Positions 38,485 to 47,161 of a stretch of DNA of 64,000 nt are shown here, in pieces. The stretch lies in the NCBI RefSeq assembly GCF_029962485.1, contig NZ_CP073638.1:1302001-1366000 (forward strand). The letters run 5' to 3'. The notes beneath the pieces are model-generated. The model worked only from the letters and a program-made list of their open reading frames with translations, ran no database searches and had not been told where the DNA came from. The stretch comes from Burkholderia cepacia (lineage in GTDB: Bacteria; Pseudomonadota; Gammaproteobacteria; Burkholderiales; Burkholderiaceae). How positions within the stretch are numbered: the first letter of the stretch is position 1; every line of letters starts with the position of its first letter. Position numbers and translations under genes: made by a program.

Positions 38485-39606
38485 TTACTTGTCGAGCAGG
38501 ATGCGCAGCATGCGGCGCAGCGGCTCGGCCGCGCCCCACAGGAGCTGATCGCCGACCGTGAAGGCCGACAGGTATTCGCCGCCCATCGCGAGCTTGCGCA
38601 GGCGGCCGACCGGCACCGTCAGCGTGCCCGTGACGTTCGCCGGCGACAGGTCGCGCATCGACGCTTCGCGCTCGTTCGGCACGACCTTCACCCAATCGTT
38701 CGCCGACGCGAGGATGCCGTTGATCTCGTCGAGCGGCACATCCTTGTTCAGCTTGATCGTCAGCGCCTGCGAGTGGCAGCGCATCGCGCCGATCCGCACG
38801 CACAGGCCGTCGACCGGGATCGAACCCGGCTCGCCCATTGCCGGCTTGCCGAGGATCTTGTTGGTTTCCGCGCCGCCCTTCCACTCTTCCTTCGACATCC
38901 CGTTGCCGAGATCCTTGTCGATCCACGGGATCAGCGAACCGGCCAGCGGCACGCCGAAGTTGCTGGTCGGCATCGCGTCGCTGTTCATTGCGGCCAGCAC
39001 GCGGCGGTCGATGTCGAGGATCGCGGAAGACGGATCGGCGAGCTGCTCCTTCACCGCACCGTTCAGCGTGCCCATCTGCGCGAGCAGTTCGCGCATGTTC
39101 TGCGCGCCCGCGCCCGATGCGGCCTGGTAGGTCATCGCCGTCATCCAGTCGACGAGGTTCTCGCGGAACAGGCCGCCGAGCGCCATCAGCATCAGGCTGA
39201 CCGTGCAGTTGCCGCCGACGAAGTTCTTCGTGCCCTTGACGAGCGCATCCTTGATCACGTCGAGGTTGACCGGATCGAGGATGATGACTGCGTCATCCTT
39301 CATCCGCAGCGACGATGCCGCGTCGATCCAGTAGCCGTTCCAGCCGGCCGCGCGCAGCTTCGGGAACACGTCGTTCGTGTAGTCGCCGCCCTGGCACGTG
39401 ATGATCACGTCGCACTTCTTCAGCTCGTCGACGTTGGTCGCGTCCTTGAGCGTAGTCTCGTTTTTCGCGAACGACGGCGCCTTGCCGCCCGTGTTGCTGG
39501 TGCTGAAAAACACCGGTTCGATCAGGTCGAAATCGCCTTCTTCCTGCATGCGCTGCATCAGGACGCTGCCGACCATGCCGCGCCAACCTACGAGACCTAC
39601 GTTCAT
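38485..39606 (-). CDS. asd: Aspartate-semialdehyde dehydrogenase
   Basis: A 373-residue enzyme reducing aspartyl phosphate to aspartate semialdehyde, the branch point to lysine/diaminopimelate, threonine, methionine and isoleucine. NADP-binding [13 protein letters not shown] (residues 4-16), active-site Cys134 in [11 protein letters not shown], and the base His in [10 protein letters not shown] (about 277). Start ATG 39606 gives the conserved opening [10 protein letters not shown]. It is the last gene of the leu run; a 315-base gap to leuB holds a possible leader peptide and promoter. AAAGGG precedes the start. Confidence 0.96.
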   Translation of the reverse strand: MNVGLVGWRGMVGSVLMQRMQEEGDFDLIEPVFFSTSNTGGKAPSFAKNETTLKDATNVDELKKCDVIITCQGGDYTNDVFPKLRAAGWNGYWIDAASSLRMKDDAVIILDPVNLDVIKDALVKGTKNFVGGNCTVSLMLMALGGLFRENLVDWMTAMTYQAASGAGAQNMRELLAQMGTLNGAVKEQLADPSSAILDIDRRVLAAMNSDAMPTSNFGVPLAGSLIPWIDKDLGNGMSKEEWKGGAETNKILGKPAMGEPGSIPVDGLCVRIGAMRCHSQALTIKLNKDVPLDEINGILASANDWVKVVPNEREASMRDLSPANVTGTLTVPVGRLRKLAMGGEYLSAFTVGDQLLWGAAEPLRRMLRILLDK

Positions 39607-39921
39607 GACTAACCCTTTGCTTTGAATGGAGCTTCCCCGCCATTTCCGTCCCCGCGTGACCGCGCGGGGAAACAGGCGGGCACGACGGCGATCAGCGTTT
39701 AATGATCGTTTTCGTGGTAATGGTTTTCGTGATGACGATGGCGCGCGCACCCGCACGGGCAGTGTTGCCGTGGAGTTTCAGGACCGGGGAGATCAGGGAA
39801 ATCAGCGCCATCGTTCGAGTCTACACAAAGCCGGTGGCCCGCACAACGGCCAACCGTGGGCGAACCGGCCGATTTTCGCGGCCCGTTCGCACCCTTTCTA
39901 CATTATCGGTGCCGCATCGCT
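39607..39921 (-). promoter_or_regulatory. leuB-asd intergenic control region
   Basis: On the minus strand a promoter-like pair TTGTGC (39846-39841), 17-base spacer, TAGACT (39823-39818) is followed six bases later by the ATG of the leader frame (39811). After the leader stop, CCCCGCG/CGCGGGG (7 pairs) competes with pairing of TTCCCCGC to a second GCGGGGAA nearer to asd. A CGATCA/TGATCG hairpin overlaps the last leader codons. No U-run follows, so simple intrinsic termination is not obvious. Confidence 0.5.
39692..39811 (-). CDS. Candidate asd leader peptide rich in Ile, Thr and Lys
   Basis: A 39-codon frame, ATG 39811 to TGA 39692, ending 85 bases before asd. The last 15 residues before the stop are [15 protein letters not shown]: five Ile, five Thr, three Lys and one Val in 14 consecutive codons. 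The products of the aspartate-semialdehyde branch are exactly Lys, Thr, Met and Ile, so the run has the composition expected of an attenuation leader such as that of the E. coli thr operon. The start has no clear ribosome site; the TAGACT box places a transcription start at or next to the ATG, which would make it leaderless. It is not proven to be translated. Confidence 0.55.
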   Translation of the reverse strand: MALISLISPVLKLHGNTARAGARAIVITKTITTKTIIKR

Positions 39922-40989
39922 TTACAGCGCCGCGACCACCGCGTCACCCATCGCTGCCGTGCCGACCTGCTGGCAGCCCGGCGTGGCGATGTCGCCCGTA
40001 CGGTAACCTTGTTCGAGCACCGTTTTCACCGCGCGCTCGATGCGATCGGCCTGCTCCGCACGATTCAGCGAGTAACGCAGCATCATCGCGGCCGACAGGA
40101 TCGTCGCGAGCGGATTCGCGATGCCCTTGCCCGCGATGTCCGGCGCCGAACCGTGCGACGGTTCGTACAGGCCCTTGTTGTTCTTGTCGAGCGACGCCGA
40201 CGGCAGCATGCCGATCGAGCCCGTCAGCATCGACGCTTCGTCCGACAGGATGTCGCCGAACATGTTGCCGGTGACGATCACGTCGAACTGCTTCGGCGCC
40301 TTCGCGAGCTGCATCGCCGCGTTGTCGACGTACATGTGCGACAGCTCGACGTCCGCGTATTCCTTCGACACGTCGATCATGATGTCGCGCCAGAACTGCG
40401 ACGTTTCGAGCACGTTCGCCTTGTCGACCGACAGCAGCTTCTTCGCGCGCTTGCGGGCCGCCTGGAACGCGACGTGGGCAATGCGACGCACTTCCGGTTC
40501 CGAATAGCGCATCGTGTCGAAGCCTTCGCGCTCGCCGGCGAACGGGCCGTCCGGCGCCGCACGCACGCCGCGCGGCTGGCCGAAATAGATGTCGCCGTTC
40601 AGTTCGCGCACGATCAGGATGTCGAGGCCCGCGACGAGTTCGGCCTTAAGCGGCGATGCATCGACGAGCTGCGGATAGCAGATCGCCGGGCGGAAGTTCG
40701 CGAACAGCTCGAGATGCTTGCGCAGCCCGAGGATCGCCTGCTCAGGGCGCAGCGCGCGCTCGAGCGAGTCGTACTTCCAGTCGCCGACCGCGCCGAACAG
40801 GATCGCGTCGGCTTCCTTTGCGAGCTTCAGCGTCGCGTCGGGCAGCGGATGACCGCTCGCCTCGTAGCCCGCGCCGCCGACCGGCGCCTGTTCGAGTTCG
40901 AACTTCTCGTCGAGTGCGTTCAGCACCTTCACCGCTTCATTGACGATTTCCGGACCGATGCCGTCGCCGGGCAGCACTGCAATCTTCAT
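39922..40989 (-). CDS. leuB: 3-isopropylmalate dehydrogenase
   Basis: A 355-residue NAD-dependent enzyme of leucine synthesis. Signature stretches: [21 protein letters not shown] at the start, [19 protein letters not shown] with the catalytic Arg/Tyr region, [28 protein letters not shown] with the metal-binding Asp residues, and [23 protein letters not shown]. Normal length. It follows leuD after 77 bases. Confidence 0.97.
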   Translation of the reverse strand: MKIAVLPGDGIGPEIVNEAVKVLNALDEKFELEQAPVGGAGYEASGHPLPDATLKLAKEADAILFGAVGDWKYDSLERALRPEQAILGLRKHLELFANFRPAICYPQLVDASPLKAELVAGLDILIVRELNGDIYFGQPRGVRAAPDGPFAGEREGFDTMRYSEPEVRRIAHVAFQAARKRAKKLLSVDKANVLETSQFWRDIMIDVSKEYADVELSHMYVDNAAMQLAKAPKQFDVIVTGNMFGDILSDEASMLTGSIGMLPSASLDKNNKGLYEPSHGSAPDIAGKGIANPLATILSAAMMLRYSLNRAEQADRIERAVKTVLEQGYRTGDIATPGCQQVGTAAMGDAVVAAL

Positions 40990-41066
40990 GCGAAATTCCT
41001 GACTGGGTAGGTTTTATGAGGCAGGCCGGCGAACGCGCCGCTGGCGCGCCCGCCCGAAAGGCACGA

Positions 41067-41717
41067 TCAGCCGACCAGCTTGGTGTTGAGCCACGGCTGC
41101 TTCACGAGCCGCTCGGCTTCGAACTGGCGGATCTTGTCCGCATGGCGCAGCGTGAGGCCGATGTCGTCGAAGCCGTTCAGCAGGCAGTACTTGCGGAACG
41201 CGGTGATCTCGAACGGATACTCGCGGCCGTCGCCCGAACGCACGACCTGTGCGTCGAGGTCGACCGTCAGTTGAAACCCGTTGAACGCAACCGTCTCGTT
41301 GAACAGGTGATCGACCTGCTGCTCGGTCAGCACGATCGGCAGCAAGCCGTTCTTGTAGCAGTTGTTGAAGAAGATGTCCGCGAAGCTCGGCGCGATGATC
41401 GCGCGGAAGCCGTACTGCTGCAGCGCCCACGGTGCGTGCTCGCGCGAGCTGCCGCAGCCGAAATTCTTGCGGGCGATCAGCACCGACGCGCCCTGGTAGC
41501 GCGGCTGGTTCAGCACGAAGTCGGGATTCAGCGGACGCTTCGAGTTGTCCTGGCCCGGCTCGCCGTGATCGAGGTAACGCCATTCGTCGAACGCGTTCGG
41601 ACCGAAGCCCGTGCGCTTGATCGACTTCAGGAACTGCTTCGGGATGATCGCGTCGGTGTCGACGTTCTCGCGATCGAGCGGCGCTACGACGCCGGTATGT
41701 ACAGTGAATTTTTCCAT
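41067..41717 (-). CDS. leuD: 3-isopropylmalate dehydratase small subunit
   Basis: A 216-residue swivel-domain subunit, partner of LeuC in isomerising 2- and 3-isopropylmalate. Motifs: [21 protein letters not shown] (about residues 10-30) and [22 protein letters not shown], which carry substrate-binding residues. Length matches bacterial LeuD of the long class (about 200-215). It is separated from leuC by the small lipoprotein gene; its own ribosome site is in the 68-base gap. Confidence 0.96.
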   Translation of the reverse strand: MEKFTVHTGVVAPLDRENVDTDAIIPKQFLKSIKRTGFGPNAFDEWRYLDHGEPGQDNSKRPLNPDFVLNQPRYQGASVLIARKNFGCGSSREHAPWALQQYGFRAIIAPSFADIFFNNCYKNGLLPIVLTEQQVDHLFNETVAFNGFQLTVDLDAQVVRSGDGREYPFEITAFRKYCLLNGFDDIGLTLRHADKIRQFEAERLVKQPWLNTKLVG

Positions 41718-41785
41718 GATCCGTCTATCCGGTTGAAGGGCCGGCGTTCAGCCGGCGCACATCGACAAATCCTCGGCGGGCCGCG

Positions 41786-41932
41786 TCATTCCGCGGCGCG
41801 CTTGATCGCGCTGCCGGCGGCGTTGACGTCCTGCCCGAAGCCCTGGACGGTATTGCAGCCCGCGAGGCCGAACCCCAGCCCCGCCAGCGCCAGCGCGGCA
41901 ACCAGCCGCGCAATGACCTTCGATGTCGTCAC
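41786..41932 (-). CDS. Entericidin A/B-type small lipoprotein
   Basis: A 48-residue product too short for usual length filters. It starts with GTG 41932, four bases after the leuC stop, with TGGGG upstream. The sequence has a basic N-terminus, a hydrophobic stretch (ARLVAALALAGLGFGLAGC), a lipobox LAGC with the lipidated Cys at residue 26, and the entericidin signature NTVQGFGQDVNAAGSAIK. Entericidins are tiny cell-envelope lipoproteins first described as an antidote/toxin pair in E. coli. Being wedged between leuC and leuD without a promoter, it would be made with the leucine genes. Start could also be a later codon. Confidence 0.85.
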   Translation of the reverse strand: MTTSKVIARLVAALALAGLGFGLAGCNTVQGFGQDVNAAGSAIKRAAE

Positions 41933-41935
41933 GCG

Positions 41936-43345
41936 TTACCCCAGCTGGCGAATGTCGACGAAGTGACCTTCGATCGCCGCGGCTGCCGCCATCGCGGGGC
42001 TCACGAGGTGCGTGCGACCGCCCGCGCCCTGCCGGCCCTCGAAGTTGCGGTTCGATGTCGACGCGCAGCGCTCACCCGGATCGAGCCGATCGGCGTTCAT
42101 CGCGAGGCACATCGAGCAACCCGGCTCGCGCCATTCGAAGCCGGCATCCGTGAACACCTTGTCGAGCCCTTCGCGCTCGGCCTGCGCCTTCACGAGGCCC
42201 GAGCCCGGCACGACCATCGCGAGCCGCACGTTCGATGCGACACGACGGTTCAGTTTCTTCACGACATACGCGGCCGCGCGGATATCTTCGATCCGTGCGT
42301 TCGTGCACGAGCCGATGAAGATCTTGTCGACCTTGATCGATTCGATCGGCGTGTTCGGCTCGAGCGCCATGTACGCCAGCGCGCGCTCCATCGCGTCGCG
42401 CTTGACCGGATCCTTCTCGCGCTCGGGATCGGGCACGCGACCGTCGATCGACGTGACCATTTCCGGCGACGTGCCCCACGTGACCTGCGGGACGATCTCG
42501 GCTGCATTCAGCTCGACCACACGGTCGAACTGCGCGCCGTCGTCCGACTTGAACTGGCGCCAGTATTCGACGGCCTGATCCCATTCCGCGCCGGTCGGCA
42601 CGAACGGGCGGCCTTTCAGGTAATCGACCGTCGTATCGTCGACCGCGACCATGCCCGCACGCGCGCCGGCTTCGATCGCCATGTTGCAGACGGTCATGCG
42701 GCCTTCCATCGTCAGCGCGCGGATCGTCGAGCCGCCGAATTCGATCGCGTAGCCCGTGCCGCCTGCCGTGCCGATCTTGCCGATGATCGCGAGCACGATG
42801 TCCTTCGCGGTACAGCCGCGCGGCAGCGTGCCCTCGACCTTCACGAGCATGTTCTTGCTCTTCTTCTGCAGCAGGGTTTGCGTCGCGAGCACGTGCTCGA
42901 CTTCCGACGTACCGATGCCGTGTGCGAGCGCGCCGAACGCGCCGTGCGTCGACGTGTGCGAATCGCCGCACACGATCGTCATGCCCGGCAGCGTCGCGCC
43001 CTGTTCCGGCCCGATGATGTGGACGATGCCCTGGCGCACGTCGTTCATCTTGAACTGCGTGATGCCGAACGCATCGCAGTTCGCGTCGAGCGTGTCGACC
43101 TGCAGCTTGGAGACGGGATCGGCGATGCCGTGGCTGCGGTCCGTGGTCGGCACGTTGTGGTCGGACACGGCGAGGTTCGCGCTGATGCGCCACACCGGAC
43201 GCTGCGCCATCTTCAGCCCTTCGAACGCCTGCGGGCTCGTGACTTCGTGCAGCAACTGACGGTCGATATAGAGCAGGGTCGTGCCGTCTTCCTCGGCGTG
43301 GACCACGTGGGTGTTCCACAGTTTGTCGTAGAGAGTCTGTGCCAT
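41936..43345 (-). CDS. leuC: 3-isopropylmalate dehydratase large subunit
   Basis: A 469-residue aconitase-family subunit binding a 4Fe-4S cluster through Cys residues in [13 protein letters not shown] (about 349) and [14 protein letters not shown] (about 409 and 412). [21 protein letters not shown] is another aconitase signature. It is the first gene of the leuC-ecn-leuD-leuB run; a CATAAT -10-like box lies about 56 bases upstream. I saw no leucine-rich leader peptide ahead of it. Confidence 0.97.
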   Translation of the reverse strand: MAQTLYDKLWNTHVVHAEEDGTTLLYIDRQLLHEVTSPQAFEGLKMAQRPVWRISANLAVSDHNVPTTDRSHGIADPVSKLQVDTLDANCDAFGITQFKMNDVRQGIVHIIGPEQGATLPGMTIVCGDSHTSTHGAFGALAHGIGTSEVEHVLATQTLLQKKSKNMLVKVEGTLPRGCTAKDIVLAIIGKIGTAGGTGYAIEFGGSTIRALTMEGRMTVCNMAIEAGARAGMVAVDDTTVDYLKGRPFVPTGAEWDQAVEYWRQFKSDDGAQFDRVVELNAAEIVPQVTWGTSPEMVTSIDGRVPDPEREKDPVKRDAMERALAYMALEPNTPIESIKVDKIFIGSCTNARIEDIRAAAYVVKKLNRRVASNVRLAMVVPGSGLVKAQAEREGLDKVFTDAGFEWREPGCSMCLAMNADRLDPGERCASTSNRNFEGRQGAGGRTHLVSPAMAAAAAIEGHFVDIRQLG

Positions 43346-43580
43346 GGGTATGCGGGGTCGTTGTGACTACAAGCCTTGCGGATGTGGTCGATTATGCCAC
43401 GCAGCACGCGTCCCGGCGCAGGCCGGATGCGAAAAAACCCATTAAAAACAGTGGTTTGGCTGGTAGTCGCAATACCTGTATCGGCATTACCCGGCAAAAC
43501 GGGGCACGCACGATCCGTGCGGACGACGATCGCGCGGATGCGTCGCCCGGATCTCGTGCCGCGCCCCGCGGCCGGCGGCG

Positions 43581-44339
43581 TCAGCCGTTCGGGTACTCGC
43601 GGTTGATCAGGTCGAGCCGCAGCATCGCGAGCTGCATGCCGGCGTTGCTCAGCAGGTAGAGGTCGCGCCGCCGCATGGCCGCCATCTGCGCGGACGTGTC
43701 GTAGAGCGACGGCAGCGTGAAGCCCGCCGGCGCCGCCGCCTGCATCCCCGCCGTATTCGACGCGCGCACGGCGAGCGAAGCCTGATCCGCATGCGTGACG
43801 ACGCCGACCTTGCCGAGCGCCGCGGCCGAGCCGGCCTGCTTGACGATTGCGGCGACGACGCCGTCGGGGGTCGGTATCGGGCTGCCGGCCGCCAGCGCAG
43901 GTGTCGCAATCGCCGTCACGCCGGCCGTCAGACCGTATTTCGACGCGAGCACGCTGGCGATGTCCTGCTGCGCGAAGATCGGCGCCGCGACCTTCTGCCG
44001 AAGCTGGAACACGACGTCCGCAATCGCCTCGTTGACGGGGCCCGGTACGGGTGCTGCGGCCGATGCCCCGGCGCGGTTGCCGAAACTGAACGCGGCGATC
44101 GTATTGATGGAAGCCGCGGCGACGGTCGGCGGCGTCCACGAGAAAAACGTGTCGAGCAGATAGCCGGTTTCGTCGGTGGCGGTCGCGCGATCGTTCAGTT
44201 CGTTCGTCAGCTTGCCGAGCATCTGGCGCTGCAGTTCTGCATCGCTGGCAGGCGCGTCGCTCGCGAACACGGGCGTGGCGGCCGCGCACGCCGCGGCAAG
44301 GACGGAGGTGGAAGCCAGGAAATGGCGACGGGTATTCAT
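43581..44339 (-). CDS. Exported protein of unknown function, paralogue of the next gene
   Basis: I do not recognise a named family with certainty. The 252-residue product has a signal sequence with a twin-arginine-like start (MNTRRHFLASTSVLAAACAAATPVFA). It shares with the neighbour at 44372-45193 a set of segments: SFGNR, PGPVNEAIADVVFQLRQ, the SKYG motif, then a later VVTHADQA and a closing RRDLYLL. Overall length and order of blocks agree, so they are tandem duplicates. The stop of the upstream paralogue is 32 bases before this start. ATG 44345 two codons upstream is an alternative start. A faint likeness to DUF218/YdcF proteins (a late VxxHxxHA-type motif) is speculative. Confidence 0.8.
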   Translation of the reverse strand: MNTRRHFLASTSVLAAACAAATPVFASDAPASDAELQRQMLGKLTNELNDRATATDETGYLLDTFFSWTPPTVAAASINTIAAFSFGNRAGASAAAPVPGPVNEAIADVVFQLRQKVAAPIFAQQDIASVLASKYGLTAGVTAIATPALAAGSPIPTPDGVVAAIVKQAGSAAALGKVGVVTHADQASLAVRASNTAGMQAAAPAGFTLPSLYDTSAQMAAMRRRDLYLLSNAGMQLAMLRLDLINREYPNG

Positions 44340-44371
44340 GGTCATGAGAGTCGTATGGGAAGCGGAAGGCA

Positions 44372-45193
44372 TCAGCCCTTCGGGAACGCCTGCATCGTCG
44401 CGGTCACCGCGCGCGTCAGCATCTGCGCATACATGTCGTGCACGAGGTAGAGGCTGCGGTTGCGCGTCCACGGCTGGCCCGACTGCGGGTCGTACGTCGT
44501 CGGCAGCGCTACCTCGGCGACGGCAGCCGCCTTCATGCCCGCCTGCTGCGACGTCTGGATACAGCGCTTCGCGTGATCGCGGTGGCCAACCACCGCGACG
44601 GTGCCCATCGCCGCCGCTCCGCCCGCCCGCGACACGGCCACAGCCGCGACGCCTGCGGTGCTCAGGTACACGATCGAACCGTCGGTCGCGATCACCGGTT
44701 CGACCGACGACAGCACGTCGGCGCCCATTCCGTATTTCGACACGAGGAAACGCGCGATTTCCCACTGTGCATAGACCTTGACGGGCTTCAGTTGACGGAT
44801 GCGGTACACGGCGTCCGCGAGCGCTTCGTTCACGGGCCCCGGATCGGGCAGCGCCGACTGGTTGCCGCCGGTGCTCGACGTGTTGCCACTCGCCGCGTTC
44901 GGACGATTGCCGAAGCTGTACGCGACGATCGCGCCGATCTGCGCGGCCGGCACCGTCGGCAGGTCCCACGTGAAGCCGACGTCGGTCATCGCCGGGACGA
45001 TCGCGTTGACGACCGCCGCATCGCCGAGCTGCGCGTTCAGCTTCGCGGACATCTGCGCGGCGAGCGCGCTGTCGGTGATCGGCGCCGACGTGACGTCGTC
45101 GCCACCGCATGCGCTCAGCAGTGACGACGCCGCGACGGCTGGCGCGGCGGCAAGGAATTTTCTTCGGGACGAAGCCGGGGAATGCTGACTCAT
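44372..45193 (-). CDS. Predicted lipoprotein of unknown function, paralogue of the preceding product
   Basis: A 273-residue protein with a twin-arginine-like signal (SSRRKFLAAAPAVAASSLLSAC) ending in a lipobox LSAC, so probably lipidated, unlike its downstream paralogue. Shared blocks: VAYSFGNR, PDPGPVNEALADAVYRIRQ, WEIARFLVSKYG, AVVGHRDHAKRC, PTTYDPQSGQPWTRNRSLYLVHDM. The HRDHAKR segment and the downstream conserved Tyr/Arg could be functional. The two genes form a short operon starting from a 365-base region shared with the divergent cupin gene. No function is assigned. Confidence 0.8.
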   Translation of the reverse strand: MSQHSPASSRRKFLAAAPAVAASSLLSACGGDDVTSAPITDSALAAQMSAKLNAQLGDAAVVNAIVPAMTDVGFTWDLPTVPAAQIGAIVAYSFGNRPNAASGNTSSTGGNQSALPDPGPVNEALADAVYRIRQLKPVKVYAQWEIARFLVSKYGMGADVLSSVEPVIATDGSIVYLSTAGVAAVAVSRAGGAAAMGTVAVVGHRDHAKRCIQTSQQAGMKAAAVAEVALPTTYDPQSGQPWTRNRSLYLVHDMYAQMLTRAVTATMQAFPKG

Positions 45194-45558
45194 GGGCACG
45201 ATACGCAATGATGCGAACGACGACCGCGCCTGACGACAGGCAGGGTCAATGGCATTCGCAGGTTCAAGGGGAAAGGCAATCGGGCGAGTTCGCGTGAACC
45301 GGAATCGCGGCGCGCCACCGATCGACGAAGCGCGATCCTAGGCGGCGTTGGTTAAATTGCGGTGAAAACACTGGTCGAATCCGTTCGATTGCCGCGCCGT
45401 TTCACCGGCGGGCGATCTTGTTTCACATGCGGTGAGCGAATCGCCCGTTTGTTTCGCCGGTGGCGCGCTCGCGACCGGTACGGGGTTTCGACATATCGAC
45501 ACCCGCGCTACGATGGCGCAATACACGTCCCCACGATCCGGACCCGGAGCCCACCACG
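45194..45558. promoter_or_regulatory. Divergent region between the paralogue pair and the cupin gene
   Basis: About 365 bases without a gene. It contains a near-perfect inverted repeat at 45483-45504 close to the cupin start. The rest shows nothing I can interpret. Confidence 0.45.
45483..45504. promoter_or_regulatory. Imperfect 22-bp palindrome upstream of the cupin gene
   Basis: GGGTTTCGA and TCGACACCC are reverse complements except at one position, around CATA. It is about 55 bases upstream of the cupin start, a typical place for an operator. Confidence 0.35.
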
Positions 45559-45879
45559 ATGAAGCTCGGCCTGAACGAATCGCTCGCGCGCCTCGACGAC
45601 GAAGGCACGCTGTTCACGACATTGTTTCGCCACGGCTCGCTCGACGTCGAGCTGTACCGTCCGCGCGTCGAGGACATGCAAACACCGCACACGCGGGACG
45701 AGATTTACGTGATTGCCACCGGCACGTCGCGCTTCGTCGTCGACGGGCGCGAATGCGACGTCGCGGCCGGCGACACGCTGTTCGTCCCCGCATTCGCGGC
45801 GCACCGCTTCGTCGGCTTCTCCGACGATTTCTCGACCTGGGTGTTCTTCTACGGCCCGGAAGGCGGCGAGCGCGCGTGA
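45559..45879 (+). CDS. Small cupin-fold protein
   Basis: A 106-residue single-domain cupin. First motif region MQTPHTRDEIYVIATGTSRFVVDG and second GDTLFVPAFAAHRFVGFSDDF contain His residues in metal-binding positions, though the first motif is reduced. Such proteins may be enzymes or ligand-binding sensors; the specific role is not known. The ATG at 45559 was chosen because the cupin fold starts soon after it. It is a single gene, divergent from the paralogue pair. Confidence 0.8.
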   Translation: MKLGLNESLARLDDEGTLFTTLFRHGSLDVELYRPRVEDMQTPHTRDEIYVIATGTSRFVVDGRECDVAAGDTLFVPAFAAHRFVGFSDDFSTWVFFYGPEGGERA

Positions 45880-46000
45880 CCCATGATGCGCGCGGCGCTT
45901 CTCCCGCGATCGCCTAGACTGTCTATTCGCAACGGGCGGCGCGCGGCCGCCCGGTCGTCACGATGCCGACGGCATCCGGTTCAACGAACAGGAAGACAGC

Positions 46001-46726
46001 ATGCGATATGAACTCTATTACTGGCCCGAGATTCAGGGCCGCGGCGAGTACGTGCGGCTCGCGCTCGAGGCAGCCGAAGCCGACTATGTCGATGTCGCGC
46101 GCGAATCGGGGCGCGGGATGGGCGTGCCGGCGATGATGCGCATGATGGACAGCACGAAGGCCGAATGCGTGCCGTTCGCGCCGCCGTTCCTGAAGGCGGG
46201 CGAAGTGGTCGTCGGGCAGACGGCGAACATCCTGCTGTTTCTCGGCGCGCGGCTCGGGCTCGCACCCGACGACGAAGCCGGCCGGCTGTGGGTGCACCAG
46301 CTCCAGCTGACCGTCGCCGATTTTGTCACCGAGATCCACGACACGCATCACCCGATCGCCAGCGGCCTGTATTACGAGGACCAGAAGGCGGAAGCCGCCG
46401 AGCGTGCAGCCGATTTCCTCGAGAACCGGCTGCCGAAATTCCTCGGCTACTTCGATCGCGTGCTCGGACAGAATCCGCACGACAGCGGCTATCTCGCGGG
46501 CACCGCGCTCAGCTACGCGGACCTGTCGATGTTCCAGCTGATCGAAGGCCTGCGCTATGCGTTTCCGAAGGCGATGAAGCGCGCGGAGCGGAAAGTCGCG
46601 GCGCTCGTCGCGCTGCATGATCGCGTCGCGCAGCACCCACCCGTCGCGCGCTATCTCGTGTCGGCGCGCCGCATCCCGTTCAACGACATGGGGATTTTCC
46701 GCCACTATCCGGAGCTGGACACCTAG
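46001..46726 (+). CDS. Glutathione S-transferase family protein
   Basis: A 241-residue two-domain GST. The N-terminal thioredoxin-like domain starts MRYELYYWPEIQGRGEYVRLALEAAE, with Tyr6/Tyr7 in the place of the sigma-class catalytic Tyr and VVGQTANILLFLG for glutathione gamma-glutamyl binding. The alpha-helical second domain includes YLAGTALSYADLSMFQLIEGL, the conserved Asp that stabilises the fold. Substrate unknown. It is convergent with the NTF2-like gene 15 bases later. Confidence 0.88.
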   Translation: MRYELYYWPEIQGRGEYVRLALEAAEADYVDVARESGRGMGVPAMMRMMDSTKAECVPFAPPFLKAGEVVVGQTANILLFLGARLGLAPDDEAGRLWVHQLQLTVADFVTEIHDTHHPIASGLYYEDQKAEAAERAADFLENRLPKFLGYFDRVLGQNPHDSGYLAGTALSYADLSMFQLIEGLRYAFPKAMKRAERKVAALVALHDRVAQHPPVARYLVSARRIPFNDMGIFRHYPELDT

Positions 46727-46741
46727 CGGTGCGGTGACCGA

Positions 46742-47146
46742 TCACGCTTGCGCGGCGACCGCAGTCTCATGCAGATGGCGCCACACGATCAAGCCATCCG
46801 CCTCGCGCCGGAACACGACCGTCGAGCGCCGCATCGTGCGCCGCCCTTGCGCGTCGGTCTGCGCCTCGCGATAGCCGATCGTCGCGCCATCGGCCCAGAC
46901 GGCATGCGCGCGCAACTCGTCGATATCGATCACCAGCCCGGGACGCGCGCCGTGACCGTGTGAAAACAGCGCATCGACGCCCGCGTAATCGAGCACCGTG
47001 CCCGACATCGTGATCATCGAAAATCCCGGCGAGAAACGCGCCATCAGCGTCGCGAGCCGCTCGGGGCCGGCACGGCCGGACAACCAGCACGCGATGTCGG
47101 CAACGGTATCGACGACTTCCTTGAAATACGGATTCGGCAAATTCAT
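46742..47146 (-). CDS. NTF2-like / DUF4440-type protein
   Basis: A 134-residue protein with the cone-shaped NTF2-like pattern: an N-terminal helix, FSPGFSMITMSGTVLDYAGVDALF, and a C-terminal beta-sheet (VVFRREADGLIVWRHLHETAV). Fold members include isomerases and binding proteins, so function cannot be given. It lies 15 bases downstream of the MFS transporter stop, same strand, and probably shares its transcript. Confidence 0.75.
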   Translation of the reverse strand: MNLPNPYFKEVVDTVADIACWLSGRAGPERLATLMARFSPGFSMITMSGTVLDYAGVDALFSHGHGARPGLVIDIDELRAHAVWADGATIGYREAQTDAQGRRTMRRSTVVFRREADGLIVWRHLHETAVAAQA

Positions 47147-47161
47147 AAGGCTCTCAGGTTC

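Noticed and set aside
43346..43580. Leucine-rich leader peptide in front of leuC
   Set aside because: No open frame with a leucine codon run was found; only a CATAAT box and a weak hairpin without clear T-run.
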